A DNA stretch of 64,000 bases. Source: an uncultured Parabacteroides sp. Its GTDB lineage: Bacteria; Bacteroidota; Bacteroidia; Bacteroidales; Tannerellaceae. The position numbers and the translations under genes are program-made. The stretch's first letter is position 1. Each line of letters begins with the position of its first letter. The notes beneath the pieces are model-generated. The model saw only the letters and a list, made by a program, of their open reading frames with translations. It made no database searches and had not been told where the DNA came from. Shown piece after piece: positions 44,555 through 53,818 of the stretch. The stretch is taken from positions 1 to 64,000 of the forward strand of contig CALUZR010000002.1 of NCBI GenBank assembly GCA_944325335.1. Reading direction: 5' to 3'.

Positions 44555-46075
44555 TTATCGTTTTATTTTTAATACTACTTTAGATAAGACCGATTGTTTT
44601 TCAGACTTTGTAACTCCCAGTAGCCAAATTGAACTAATGAGAACTATTTCGAGTATTATTGTTAAGGAAATGCGCATCAACAATGTAGGAACAAAAGATG
44701 AAAACCAATATTGAACGCATGAGACACAAACAATAACCAATATCACAGGCCTTATCACCTTTGTCCCAAAAAGAAATGAAGAGAAATTCACCTGCTTTTT
44801 TGCAAACCATAATCGTATAGCTAAGACAAAAAAGGCTATCGATATCTTTACATAAAAAATAACCTCTGGTGAAAAACCTTTGAATAAAAACAAATAGGAC
44901 AACACTAAATTCAATGCAATCGCAACGCTAACAATTAATTGATAATTCCTATTGCGACCTGTAGCCATGATAGATATGACCAAAGGCATACCCATTGTTT
45001 CCATATAAGAATACCAAATAAGCAATTTGCAAAATACCGCAGAATATTCTGGCACAACACCAAGCCACAAATCAAGTATAAAATCTATATTGAAAAGAAT
45101 CGGCACAGATATGGCATATAGGAGAAAGAATGAAAACTTAGATGACTGATACACTAACTCTTGCATACTTTTTATATTACCAACAGAATAACTTTTGATA
45201 ATCTGAGGACGAAAAGCTGCTTGAAAATTATTCGTAAACTGAGCCATTGCCCCATTTACTTGATTTGTTATCCCCATAGACGCATTAACAATAACCCCGC
45301 AAAATACATTTGCAACCATATTGACGCCTTGTGTTGTAGCGACTTGTGAGACTTGTCCAAAAATATTCCAGCCTGAAAAACCTGCAATTTCTTTAAACAA
45401 GTTCGTATCCCATAGTAGTCTATATCTACTTTCTTTAAAGAAATACCTATCCGCAGAAAAATAGGCAAAAAATATCAATAAAGAAACTCCTGCCAAAAGT
45501 ATCCCATATAGTATCAACTTGTCCATACTCATTACTGTCAGCATATATGCCACACCCAATTTCAACAAAACTTCCACAATGCTAATCAGAGCGTATACAT
45601 CCATTTTCTCGTGTGCAACAATAACTGCATTATATGGAACTTGAATAACTGAAATACAAAAACTGATAACTGCAAAATGAAAAACATAACGAGCTACATC
45701 TATTCTGTCAGCCGGTATATTCAGTTGAGTATTCAAAAGCCAAAGACAAAATGTCTCGGCTATCACAGCTACAATTACAGCTATAATGATATGCAAATTA
45801 AGAGACATAGAAAATACTCTACACAATAATTCATTATCATTCTTAGCCATATAGAAGTTAAAAAAACGTTGCGTAGCCATAGACATCGCACTATTCATAA
45901 AACCAAATAATGTAACTGCCCCAGCCACTACATTATATACTCCGTAATCCTCCACACCAAGAGCATTTAATACAACTCTTGATGTATAGAGGGTTACAAG
46001 CATTATTGCGAACATCCTTATATACAGAAATATCGCATTTTTTGCTATACGTGATTTATTTATCATATCACCCAT
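44555..46075 (-). CDS. wzx: Wzx-type polysaccharide flippase
   Basis: 506 aa (or 503 from the ATG at 46066) with about twelve to fourteen membrane helices. MOP-superfamily features: AKNAIFLYIRMFAIMLVTLY, TSRVVLNALGVEDYGVYNVV and GFMNSAMSMATQRFFNFYMA at the start, and GVIVNASMGITNQVNGAMAQ in the middle. It moves the lipid-linked repeat unit across the inner membrane. It is 13 bp after the UDP-sugar dehydrogenase gene and 6 bp before the MaoC gene. Confidence 0.92.
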   Translation of the reverse strand: MGDMINKSRIAKNAIFLYIRMFAIMLVTLYTSRVVLNALGVEDYGVYNVVAGAVTLFGFMNSAMSMATQRFFNFYMAKNDNELLCRVFSMSLNLHIIIAVIVAVIAETFCLWLLNTQLNIPADRIDVARYVFHFAVISFCISVIQVPYNAVIVAHEKMDVYALISIVEVLLKLGVAYMLTVMSMDKLILYGILLAGVSLLIFFAYFSADRYFFKESRYRLLWDTNLFKEIAGFSGWNIFGQVSQVATTQGVNMVANVFCGVIVNASMGITNQVNGAMAQFTNNFQAAFRPQIIKSYSVGNIKSMQELVYQSSKFSFFLLYAISVPILFNIDFILDLWLGVVPEYSAVFCKLLIWYSYMETMGMPLVISIMATGRNRNYQLIVSVAIALNLVLSYLFLFKGFSPEVIFYVKISIAFFVLAIRLWFAKKQVNFSSFLFGTKVIRPVILVIVCVSCVQYWFSSFVPTLLMRISLTIILEIVLISSIWLLGVTKSEKQSVLSKVVLKIKR

Positions 46076-46087
46076 AGCCCATTATCT

Positions 46088-47356
46088 TTACAATCTCCCA
46101 TCCACAGTCTGCCTATCAAGGAAGACTTTCACATCAAACACCACATGTTTCTCATGAAGCAGCGAAAGTACATCCAAATTTTTAAACTTCTCATGTGCTA
46201 CAGCCAAGATAGCCGTATCAAACTTTTGATTAGGAAGTTCATTCGTTATCTCAATTCCATACTCATGCTTGGCAATGGATGGATCTGCCCAAGGGTCGTA
46301 AATCGTTATATTCACATTGTATTCTTTTAATGCTTTGTAGATATCTACCACTTTGGTATTACGCACATCCGGACAATTCTCTTTAAAGGTAAAGCCAAGA
46401 ATCAAAATATCAGAATCCAATACTTGAATACCTTTTTTCAACATCAATTTAATGGTTTCATTCGCTACATATTCGCCCATTCCATCGTTCATCCGACGAC
46501 CTGCCAAGATGATTTCCGGATTATAACCGTGACGTTGTGCACATTGAGCTAAATAATAAGGATCCACACCGATACAATGACCACCCACCAATCCCGGTTT
46601 AAAGGGTAAGAAGTTCCATTTCGTAGATGCAGCCTCCAATACATCTTGCGTATCAATACCCATCTTATTGAAAATCTTGGATAGTTCGTTCACGAAAGCG
46701 ATGTTGATATCACGCTGCGAGTTCTCAATGACTTTTGCAGCTTCAGCCACCTTGATACTTGGAGCTAAATGTGTTCCGGCAGTAATCACCGAAGCGTACA
46801 CTTCATTTACTTTTTTCCCGATTTCAGGCGTTGAACCGGAAGTTACTTTCTTAATCTTTTCTACCGTATGCAACTTATCGCCCGGATTGATGCGTTCTGG
46901 TGAATAACCGGCAAAGAAATCCTCGTTAAACTTCAATCCGGAAACCTTTTCCACAACCGGAATACATTCATCCTCGGTCACACCTGGATAAACCGTTGAT
47001 TCGTACACCACTATATCACCTTTTGAAATGACTTTACCTACTGTGGTACTTGCTCCATAAAGCGGTGTTAAATCCGGATTATTGTTTTCATCTACAGGCG
47101 TTGGAACAGCCACCACGTAGAAATTACAATCACGAATATCCTCCATATTTGCAGTACAAATAAATCCGTTTTGAATGGCACTTTGCAACAATTCGTCTGA
47201 TACTTCCAATGTAGCGTCGTGTCCTGCCATCAAAGCCTTTACACGTGCCGGATTCATATCAAAACCAATTGTTTTATACTTTGTAGAGAACAAACGAGCC
47301 AAAGGAAGCCCTACATAGCCTAAGCCTATAACGGCTATCTTCACTTCTGTATTCAT
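46088..47356 (-). CDS. UDP-N-acetylhexosamine 6-dehydrogenase (WbpO/TviB type)
   Basis: 422 aa. The NAD loop [20 protein letters not shown] is followed by [20 protein letters not shown], a substrate-binding segment [20 protein letters not shown], and the catalytic cysteine in [37 protein letters not shown] closes the family signature. TviB/WbpO enzymes oxidise UDP-GlcNAc or UDP-GalNAc to the uronic acid. With the epimerase encoded 12 bp upstream, the expected product is UDP-GalNAcA, an acidic capsule sugar. Confidence 0.93.
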   Translation of the reverse strand: MNTEVKIAVIGLGYVGLPLARLFSTKYKTIGFDMNPARVKALMAGHDATLEVSDELLQSAIQNGFICTANMEDIRDCNFYVVAVPTPVDENNNPDLTPLYGASTTVGKVISKGDIVVYESTVYPGVTEDECIPVVEKVSGLKFNEDFFAGYSPERINPGDKLHTVEKIKKVTSGSTPEIGKKVNEVYASVITAGTHLAPSIKVAEAAKVIENSQRDINIAFVNELSKIFNKMGIDTQDVLEAASTKWNFLPFKPGLVGGHCIGVDPYYLAQCAQRHGYNPEIILAGRRMNDGMGEYVANETIKLMLKKGIQVLDSDILILGFTFKENCPDVRNTKVVDIYKALKEYNVNITIYDPWADPSIAKHEYGIEITNELPNQKFDTAILAVAHEKFKNLDVLSLLHEKHVVFDVKVFLDRQTVDGRL

Positions 47357-47368
47357 ATATTTCTGATT

Positions 47369-48337
47369 TTATAAATTCTCCCAATACCACTTAACCGCCT
47401 CTTTCAAACCCTGCTTCATGCTAAACTGCGGATTATAACCTAACAAGTTCTTCGCTTTATCCACACAAGCTAATGAATGAGGTATATCACCTGCACGATT
47501 CGGTCCATGCGTAGGCTCAATCTTAGCTATTTCCGGATCAAACTCTGATAAGTATTCTTTCAGATAAGCGACCAACTGATTAAGCGTCGTCCGTTCACCA
47601 AAAGCAGTATTATAAATCTGATTGACCGCATCCGGATTAGTCGTTGTCAAAGCCAGTTGATTCATTTGAATCACATTGTCGATATAAGTAAAGTCGCGGC
47701 TATACTCGCCATCCCCATTAATGTTAGGAACTTCATGCGCCATAAATTTCTTTACAAAAAGAGGGATAACAGCGGCGTATGCCCCAAATGGATCTTGGCG
47801 ACGGCCAAAGACATTGAAATACCTCAAACCGATATATTCAAATCCGTATGTACGAGCAAACACATCGGCATATAATTCATCCACATATTTCGTAATAGCA
47901 TACGGAGAAAGCGGCTTGCCAATTACATCTTCTACTTTCGGTAATGTTTGACTATCACCATACGTAGAAGAGCTTGCCGCAAAGACAAAACGCCTGATTC
48001 CGGCATCACGAGAAGCAACAATCATATTCAAGAAACCACCAATATTAACTTCATTCGTGGTAATCGGATCTTTGATGGAACGAGGAACGGAACCTAACGC
48101 AGCCTCATGCAACACATATTCCATACCTTCCACCGCCTTTTGGCAATCTACCAAATTTCGGATGTCACCTACTTGCAACTGAAAAGTTTCCGGATACTTC
48201 TCCAACAACGGAAAAATATTCTCCGGTTTACCTGTCGTGAAATTGTCCAGACAACGGACAATATGACCTCCTTGCAATAAATACTCACAAAGATTGGATC
48301 CGATGAAACCGGCTCCACCTGTTACTAAGATTTTCAT
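47369..48337 (-). CDS. UDP-N-acetylglucosamine 4-epimerase (WbpP/TviC type SDR)
   Basis: 322 aa. Extended SDR: ILVTGGAGFIGSNLCEYLLQ, HEAALGSVPRSIKDPITTNE, and the catalytic S and YxxxK in FAASSSTYGD and LSPYAITKYVDELYA. Further signatures are FNVFGRRQDPFGAYAAVIPL and GDGEYSRDFTYIDNV. The SVPRS element and sequence are those of WbpP/TviC, which interconvert UDP-GlcNAc(A) and UDP-GalNAc(A). It precedes the 6-dehydrogenase gene and works with it. Confidence 0.92.
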   Translation of the reverse strand: MKILVTGGAGFIGSNLCEYLLQGGHIVRCLDNFTTGKPENIFPLLEKYPETFQLQVGDIRNLVDCQKAVEGMEYVLHEAALGSVPRSIKDPITTNEVNIGGFLNMIVASRDAGIRRFVFAASSSTYGDSQTLPKVEDVIGKPLSPYAITKYVDELYADVFARTYGFEYIGLRYFNVFGRRQDPFGAYAAVIPLFVKKFMAHEVPNINGDGEYSRDFTYIDNVIQMNQLALTTTNPDAVNQIYNTAFGERTTLNQLVAYLKEYLSEFDPEIAKIEPTHGPNRAGDIPHSLACVDKAKNLLGYNPQFSMKQGLKEAVKWYWENL

Positions 48338-48369
48338 TGAATTAATATGTATTATTCCTTTATTGACAC

Positions 48370-48921
48370 TTACCCTATTTTCTCCATCTTCTCCAAAAAT
48401 GCTTCAGAAAAGATGGTTACACAATCATCATTCTCCACCAAATAATCTTTATCTCTGATTAAGAATACCGCACTCATATTCGTAAGGTGCGCTTGCTTAA
48501 TCCATTGATAATAGGGAGTAAGATGATCTTTGATTTGATTGATTTTTGTATTATCCGATTCATGTAATACAATGGTTAAAAAGCCCGTTTTTTCTTTTTG
48601 CAGGAAATAAGCGGCTTTCATTAGGCAACCTACAAACATCTTCCGGTTTGTATTGTTTTCGGATTCCAATATGATGTATCGATTACCATTCTTCAAGACG
48701 TAATCAGGCATATAACCCGGCATGATCTCTCCGCCTTTTCTCCAAGGTTCATAACCTGGAGCTTTATGCGGCAAATGTTTAAATGTATAATCTGATATTG
48801 CTTTCTCAGTAGCTCCCATTGCAATATGAATTAAATAGTATAAACTACCAAACGTATTTCCAAACACATCTTTCACCAAGCGCCCATTCATCGTTGAACC
48901 CAATATCAACATGCTAGTCAA
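48370..48921 (-). CDS. Unknown 183-aa protein with PD-(D/E)XK-like pattern
   Basis: No family recognised with confidence. GYMPDYVLKNGNRYIILESE looks like the D...ExE/K core of restriction-type nucleases (PD, then a beta strand ending ESE), followed by a helix CLMKAAYFLQKEKTG and a strand FLTIVLHESDN. No signal peptide. It lies between the 79-bp repeat copy at 49043 and the sugar epimerase gene, at the edge of the defence-like block. A nuclease role is an inference from pattern only. The start could also be at 48912 or 48891. Confidence 0.55.
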   Translation of the reverse strand: MTSMLILGSTMNGRLVKDVFGNTFGSLYYLIHIAMGATEKAISDYTFKHLPHKAPGYEPWRKGGEIMPGYMPDYVLKNGNRYIILESENNTNRKMFVGCLMKAAYFLQKEKTGFLTIVLHESDNTKINQIKDHLTPYYQWIKQAHLTNMSAVFLIRDKDYLVENDDCVTIFSEAFLEKMEKIG

Positions 48922-49042
48922 ATGGTTAAAGATATGTTTTGAAATTATATAGGTAGAAAGTCCAAATTATATACTATCTTTTCCTGATTTCAAGCCGTCG
49001 TTCTTCGGGTTTACACCGTCGTTTTCCCTAAAGAGTTTTATC

Positions 49043-49121
49043 ATTCTTTTGTCTTGATACAAAAGAACCAAAAAATCAAGAAATCTCGGATAACTCGCTG
49101 CGCTCAGACAGCCGAGATTTC
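49043..49121 (-). repeat. 79-bp terminator-like repeat, copy 1
   Basis: Starts ATTCTTTTGTCTTGATACAA and ends GCCGAGATTTC. On the minus strand it forms GAAATCTCGG...CCGAGATTTC followed by a T-rich run (TTGATTTTTTGG), then a second small hairpin CTTTTGTATCAAGACAAAAG. It lies 71 bp after the SIR2-like gene stop. Unlike copies 3-6 there is no -7 box 8 bp beyond it. Confidence 0.93.
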
Positions 49122-49191
49122 ATTTTTTTACACATCGGGTTCATTTTTATCTGTGCACATGCTTAGCAAGAATCCGTATTAAATCATATAC

Positions 49192-50601
49192 TTATTCTAT
49201 CCATTCCCCCAAGTCTATCTTCTCCAAATCCGCACCAATTACCATAATCCGATTGTCATACTTTCTTGCAGGATGTCCTTGCACATGCAGCGTCGTGTAT
49301 CGGAGTGCAGACTGTTGCAGAGTAGTACAAATGCCTCGGCAAGCGGCTTCCAAGTCGGGATCGACCACGATGATTTCTGCTTGTCGATTGGCTCGCAACA
49401 TATCGTTGAAGAAACTATCGCCCGCTTGAAGGGAATGACCCAAGATAAGGATGCGTTTGGCATGAACAAGGACTTGGGCACTACGATACCAAGTAGTGAT
49501 ATAGCGGTTGGAAATGACCGGTTTCAACTTCAGCGGCGGCATGAACGAGGGAATGGGAATCGCCACATGTTCCCCTTCGAGGCTTAACTCTCCTGCGAAG
49601 CGGTGCTGAAAGAAGTCCGCCAAGTCGAGGGAGTGAAGGTTGTCCACCTGAAGGTCGTTTTTATTCTCGATATCCACATAATCGACCAGGTTACCGTTGA
49701 AGTAAATGGCCGTTGGGGAAACGATAGCCGCCAAAGAGGTGTAATTGAACGTAATGACTTGTATCTGTTCCTTGCCTTGCAACTGACTATATAAGGGCAA
49801 CTGCGACAGGCTTTCCGCAGTAACGGTCAACGCCTGTTCCTCATGCACAAGGTAAGCCCAAAGCGTCCATGCGATGTAAAGGTAAGTCTTAATATGTCCT
49901 TGCCTATTACTGAAGAAGCCATAGAAATATTGCGCCAAAAGTTGACCGATATCGAGCAAGTTCGTATAGACATGGCGCAACACGGGGTTCTCGGTGTCAT
50001 GCAAGCTGGCGTGTAAGATATGTTTGATGATATCCGAGAAAGTCTTGGTGTAGCTGATATGCGAAAAATCGATAATGGTTCCTTCGGTCGGTTCAATGCC
50101 AATCACTTCGCGTATCAACTCTTCCGTCTCTTCATCGATGGAGGCACCGGCCTTCACATCCGTAATCTTTTGAAAGAGGCGGATGATGAGTTGTCCCATT
50201 TTGCGCTGGTGTTCTTCCAAGTTTCCGTTCTCATCCAATTCCCTACGCAGGTTAGCACAGATGGCATCGCGTTCACGATCCAAGTCATGTGCCAAGCGAT
50301 CAATGGCATCATCCACAAACTTGTCAAAACGAAAACGCAATCCTTTGAGCTGTTTACGCAAGGCTATATCTACCGCTTTTCCTTCATCCGTTTCCAGCCA
50401 ATCGGTTATCTTGGGTATCAAGCTGCCTGTCGTTGGGAATCCAACAGCCACATCAGCCCCTGCTCCCAAAACAACTACCGTGCGGGCTGCAGCAGGTTCC
50501 ACAGACGGAACTTGCTGGCCGTAATAATAGTTCTGAATGGCGTGGGTAGCAGCTGGGTTTAGCTGCGAATGGCCACCTTGAATCTCTATGTTTGTTTGCA
50601 T
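49192..50601 (-). CDS. SIR2-like NAD-binding protein, candidate defence effector
   Basis: 469 aa. Residues about 42-65 (VVVLGAGADVAVGFPTTGSL) form the Rossmann GAGxS-like loop of SIR2 domains. VITFNYTSLAAIV near 285 matches the TxNYD-type motif, IYFNGN replaces the IHG/H motif, and ILILGHSLQAGDSFFNDML near 405 is the SIR2_2-type GxSxxDxx loop. Proteins of this type deplete NAD in anti-phage systems (DSR, ThsA-like). No TIR, Argonaute or HerA partner is adjacent, so if it is a defence protein it may act alone. It lies between repeat copies 1 and 2. Confidence 0.75.
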   Translation of the reverse strand: MQTNIEIQGGHSQLNPAATHAIQNYYYGQQVPSVEPAAARTVVVLGAGADVAVGFPTTGSLIPKITDWLETDEGKAVDIALRKQLKGLRFRFDKFVDDAIDRLAHDLDRERDAICANLRRELDENGNLEEHQRKMGQLIIRLFQKITDVKAGASIDEETEELIREVIGIEPTEGTIIDFSHISYTKTFSDIIKHILHASLHDTENPVLRHVYTNLLDIGQLLAQYFYGFFSNRQGHIKTYLYIAWTLWAYLVHEEQALTVTAESLSQLPLYSQLQGKEQIQVITFNYTSLAAIVSPTAIYFNGNLVDYVDIENKNDLQVDNLHSLDLADFFQHRFAGELSLEGEHVAIPIPSFMPPLKLKPVISNRYITTWYRSAQVLVHAKRILILGHSLQAGDSFFNDMLRANRQAEIIVVDPDLEAACRGICTTLQQSALRYTTLHVQGHPARKYDNRIMVIGADLEKIDLGEWIE

Positions 50602-50630
50602 AGTCCAATTACGATTTTCAGGCAGTAATA

Positions 50631-50722
50631 CTTACTTTATCCTCAAAGTATATCTTACTTTATCTGGGAAATATATCTTCAATAATCGATACAGTAGTAC
50701 TTACTATATCCATTGAGGGTGA
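50631..50722. repeat. Four-unit 23-bp tandem array
   Basis: Units start at 50631, 50654, 50677 and 50700, each opening CTTAC or CTTCA; three share CTTACTTTATC or CTTACTATATC. It lies just upstream of the SIR2-like gene. Unit palindromes are weaker than at the other arrays. Confidence 0.75.
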
Positions 50723-50726
50723 AATC

Positions 50727-50808
50727 AAACACAGAGGCACGGAGGCACAGAGAATTTAGCAAGGAAATCAACGAAATAAAAACTCCGTGTTTCCGTGTCT
50801 CTGTGTTT
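50727..50808. repeat. Imperfect 26-bp inverted repeat (CACAGAG type)
   Basis: Arms 50727-50752 and 50783-50808 match at 22 of 26 positions and are built of ACAGAGGCACGGAGGCACAG-like short repeats. They could form a stem-loop just after the stop of the AAA/PD-(D/E)XK gene. Style is similar to the perfect pair at 16898-17018. Confidence 0.85.
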
Positions 50809-50836
50809 AAATCCTTTCTCCTTGAACTCTTACTTT

Positions 50837-52384
50837 TTATTCCTCTTCCACCACCCATTTCTCCACCGTCCTCGTCTCGGACGAGAAGTTGGCTCCAATC
50901 AGAAAGAGCTTACGACTATCTGTCTGGAAAGGACGGGCATATTGGTTGTCCTTGATTTGTTGGAGCGCCTCATCGGCGGACTTATCCAACTTCAACTCGA
51001 AGATATACACATAGTCCGGTGTCTGGATGGTCACATCCATACGTCCTTGGCTTGTGGCCTGTTCCACCTGGACATTGTAGCCCAACATCATGAAGATCAA
51101 GTAAAGGGTGTTCTGAAAATGTACTTCCTTATCACCACCCGCCAACAGGTAGGATTTGCCTGCCAGCATGGTCTGAAGAGCCTTCATCAAGTCATCCGGA
51201 CGACCTTGGCGAACGGCGGCGGTCAATCTATTCAGGTAACTCTTTACGCTCGACTTCAGAAGGGAGGTATAATAAGGTACCAGAAAATTAAAGAAGCCAC
51301 GTTCTACCTCCCGATTGGGGAAATCCAAACGATAACCCATCTCCGGGTCGTAGCCTGAAAGGGTAAGATAACCGCTCTGGAAAAGGACAGGAATTGGATC
51401 GGCATAATCATCGTCCACACTTTGCAAAGCGGAATCATCCACATAAAGCCCCTTCAACTCTTTCAAGTCATAATCGTTTTGTTGCAGCAGCTTCACCAAG
51501 AAAGTAGGCGTACCCGTACGGAACCAATAGTCTTGGAACAGCTTGTACTGAAACGTGTTCAACAGACTGAAGGGATTGTAAATACCCACTGTGTTCGGAT
51601 AAAAATGATAACCATCATATTGTTCACGCAACTTCTCACAAACCTGTTCATAGGCCATACCATTGGCTGAAGCCAACTCTTGGAGGGATTCCTCAAAATA
51701 TTCATGCAATTCCTTTTCCGATATGCCGCAGATATCTGCATAATCCGGAATCATGGAAATATCTTGTAAGTTGTTCAAGTCACTGAAGATGCTTACATGG
51801 CTGAACCGACTGACACCTGTGAGGAAGGCGAAGCGGATATACTGGTCTTGCGACTTCAACACACCGAAAAAGGCTTTGAGTGTGTTCCGGTAGGCTTCGT
51901 GCAACTCTTTGCGGTCAATCGTGCTCAGCAAAGGCTTGTCGTATTCATCGATCAGTACCACCACCTGTTTACCCGTTTGCTCGAAAGCCCGGCGGATAAC
52001 GCCCTTGAAACGTAAGGAAAGCGTCGCCTCGTTCGGATTACTGCCATAAGCCCTCTCCCACCGAGCCAGTGTCTCGTTCAACACCTGATCCAGATTGTCG
52101 GGCGTACTATATTTATCCACATTCAAATCCAAATGCAGCACAGGATACGATTTCCATTCCGTTTCCAGGCGCTCCAAAGTCAACCCTTCAAATAGTTCTT
52201 TCTTGCCTTGGAAGTAGGCTTCCAGTGTGGAGATAAGCAACGACTTGCCAAAGCGGCGGGGACGGCTGAGAAAATAATAACAGCCTTGCGAGACCAATTG
52301 GTAAACTTGCGCGGTCTTGTCCACATACACAAAACCTCCTTTGCGTATTTTCTCAAATTGTTGTATGCCTATCGGGTATTTCAT
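50837..52384 (-). CDS. AAA-ATPase-like / PD-(D/E)XK nuclease domain protein
   Basis: 515 aa from the ATG at 52384 (MKYPIGIQQFEKIRKGGFVY). This is the common Bacteroidetes family with an AAA-ATPase_like N-terminus (VDKTAQVYQLVSQGCYYFLS, then RPRRFGKSLLISTLEAYFQG as Walker A, VVVLIDEYDKPLL as Walker B) and a C-terminal PDDEXK_9 domain (GRMDVTIQTPDYVYIFELKL with D and ExK residues). Copies are often numerous in one genome. The function is not established; selfish or defence roles are discussed. Confidence 0.9.
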   Translation of the reverse strand: MKYPIGIQQFEKIRKGGFVYVDKTAQVYQLVSQGCYYFLSRPRRFGKSLLISTLEAYFQGKKELFEGLTLERLETEWKSYPVLHLDLNVDKYSTPDNLDQVLNETLARWERAYGSNPNEATLSLRFKGVIRRAFEQTGKQVVVLIDEYDKPLLSTIDRKELHEAYRNTLKAFFGVLKSQDQYIRFAFLTGVSRFSHVSIFSDLNNLQDISMIPDYADICGISEKELHEYFEESLQELASANGMAYEQVCEKLREQYDGYHFYPNTVGIYNPFSLLNTFQYKLFQDYWFRTGTPTFLVKLLQQNDYDLKELKGLYVDDSALQSVDDDYADPIPVLFQSGYLTLSGYDPEMGYRLDFPNREVERGFFNFLVPYYTSLLKSSVKSYLNRLTAAVRQGRPDDLMKALQTMLAGKSYLLAGGDKEVHFQNTLYLIFMMLGYNVQVEQATSQGRMDVTIQTPDYVYIFELKLDKSADEALQQIKDNQYARPFQTDSRKLFLIGANFSSETRTVEKWVVEEE

Positions 52385-52552
52385 GCTTATTTTCCTTTCG
52401 CTAAAAATTACCGGGGTTATTCCCATTCATATATTGATGGCGAAGATAACCTTTTATTTCTTCCGAAACAAACAAATGTCAGAAAAACGGCCTTCAATCT
52501 ATTGGATAATGTGAATGACGCACTCTGTATCGCCGTGTCAAAGTGCCTTATC

Positions 52553-52631
52553 ATTCTTTTGTCTTGATACAAAAGAACCAAAAAATCAAGAAATCTCGGA
52601 TAACTCGCTGCGCTCAAACAGCCGAGATTTC
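52553..52631 (-). repeat. 79-bp terminator-like repeat, copy 2
   Basis: Near-identical to copy 1, with AAACAGCC in place of AGACAGCC. It begins 20 bp after the first hepT stop and lies between that pair and the AAA/PD-(D/E)XK gene. A degenerate box (CACTTTGA) lies beyond it, but not at the 8-bp spacing of copies 3-6. Confidence 0.93.
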
Positions 52632-52650
52632 GTTTTTTCTCTCTATTATA

Positions 52651-53001
52651 TCAATCGATATACTCTTGATAATATTTCTCAATCAGCGGCTTCAGCGCCG
52701 GAATATCATTTTCTATTGTATTCCATAACTGAATAGGCTTAATTTTATAATATCCATGCACTAATACATGCCGCATTCCCTCTATTACTTCCCATTCTAC
52801 TTCAGGATGAGCCTCTCGAAATTCTTTCGTCAACATATATACAGCTTCTCCTATAATTTCTACATGCTTCACAAACCCATAAAATAGAATGGGATCGTTC
52901 ACGACTTCTGCAAATGGACGTTTATCTTTATTCTCTAACAAAATATGGATAGAGTTTAAGATATGCTCCAAGCGTCCTTTATCCTTAATCTTTTCTCTCA
53001 T
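52651..53001 (-). CDS. hepT: HepT-type HEPN toxin/RNase (pair 1)
   Basis: 116 aa, DUF86/HepT family. The HEPN catalytic motif RX4HXY is intact in GMRHVLVHGYYKI (R, H and Y near residues 81-88). The HEPN four-helix pattern is preceded by KHVEIIGEAVYMLTKEFREA. HepT proteins are RNases neutralised by AMPylation by the partner MNT. The start overlaps the mntA stop by 17 bp. Repeat copy 2 follows at 20 bp. Confidence 0.92.
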   Translation of the reverse strand: MREKIKDKGRLEHILNSIHILLENKDKRPFAEVVNDPILFYGFVKHVEIIGEAVYMLTKEFREAHPEVEWEVIEGMRHVLVHGYYKIKPIQLWNTIENDIPALKPLIEKYYQEYID

Positions 53002-53299
53002 AAATCAAAATTCGATCGTGAAGCGCATTGGAAGCGGCAAAAGGAAGAAGTGAATCTTCTTCTACCAAATCTACCTTGCGATTCAATATTTTAGACAAAG
53101 AACACATGATGCGAGAGATGGTAAACAGGGATATTTTATTCGTATCGTCATAACGAACCAAAATATCCACATCGCTATCCGGGTTTTCTTCACCTCTGGA
53201 ATAAGAGCCAAATAACCAAGCACAACGTACCGGTTGTCCCGATAAGTAATGCCGGATTTGAGGTAAAAAATTGACTATATATTGATTCAATGCGGCCAT
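52985..53299 (-). CDS. mntA: MntA-type minimal nucleotidyltransferase antitoxin (pair 1)
   Basis: 104 aa from the ATG at 53299 (MAALNQYIVNFLPQIRHYLS). The frame extends to a GTG at 53317, but the promoter box covers 53317-53324, which rules that start out. The catalytic motif GSX10DXD is intact in WLFGSYSRGEENPDSDVDIL. It should AMPylate and silence the HepT encoded by the overlapping gene. Confidence 0.9.
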   Translation of the reverse strand: MAALNQYIVNFLPQIRHYLSGQPVRCAWLFGSYSRGEENPDSDVDILVRYDDTNKISLFTISRIMCSLSKILNRKVDLVEEDSLLPFAASNALHDRILIYERKD

Positions 53300-53316
53300 A
53301 ATCTGTTTGCTTTCCA

Positions 53317-53324
53317 CAAAGATA
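53317..53324 (-). promoter_or_regulatory. -7 box (TATCTTTG), pair 1, 8 bp from repeat copy 3
   Basis: Minus-strand TATCTTTG. The gap to repeat copy 3 (53325-53332) is 8 bp, the same as at three other modules. It sits 18 bp before the preferred mntA ATG. Confidence 0.6.
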
Positions 53325-53332
53325 AAGTTTTT

Positions 53333-53412
53333 ATTCTTTTGTCTTGATACAAAAGAACCAAAAAAATCAAGAAATCTCGGATAACTCGCTGCGCTCAGAC
53401 AGCCGAGATTTC
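53333..53412 (-). repeat. 80-bp terminator-like repeat, copy 3
   Basis: One extra A in the A-run compared with copies 1 and 2, otherwise near-identical. It begins 26 bp after the hepT remnant stop of pair 2 and ends 8 bp before the pair 1 -7 box. Confidence 0.93.
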
Positions 53413-53437
53413 GGATTATTCCAACACGTAGTTTTCT

Positions 53438-53818
53438 TTAAGATAATCCTTCATCTTTATCATTTATCAATACCTCATTTAAAGGATATAAGTCATCCTT
53501 AATAGTAGAGAAAACAATATCGGCATCTATCTTGAAATAATGATGTGCGATCACATCTCGCAACTTCATAATATCACGCCAAGGTATTGACGGGAACAAA
53601 GGAAATAATTCTCCTTTAGACAAACGGTCTATCGTCTTGATACTCTCTCCTATAAATATCAACTTCATACAAACGCCATCCAAAATAAACATATTATCCG
53701 GACTCTATAAGAAATCGTTTGCGGACTTTATGTGAGTGGTACGTGTTTGTATTACACCTATAGAATCAAGCATTCCATCTATTAGTTCAAGTATCCGATA
53801 TGCGTTATCTTCAGACAT
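53438..53818 (-). pseudogene. hepT: HepT-type HEPN gene with an in-frame stop (pair 2)
   Basis: The gene should start at the ATG at 53818 (MSEDNAYRILELIDGMLDSI), overlapping the mntA stop by 8 bp as in pair 1. Codon 38 (53705-53707) is TAG. After it the same frame continues without shift into SPDNMFILDGVCMKLIFIGE and keeps the HEPN motif in LRDVIAHHYFKID (R, H and Y). A single nonsense change therefore splits an otherwise complete 126-codon gene. The second part could be re-initiated at the ATG at 53692 to give 84 aa, which lacks the first helices. Confidence 0.85.

Noticed and set aside
52515..52736. Short plus-strand frames containing LDTKEPKNQEI, seen also near 54964 and 55193
   Set aside because: All come from the 79-bp repeat read on the plus strand.
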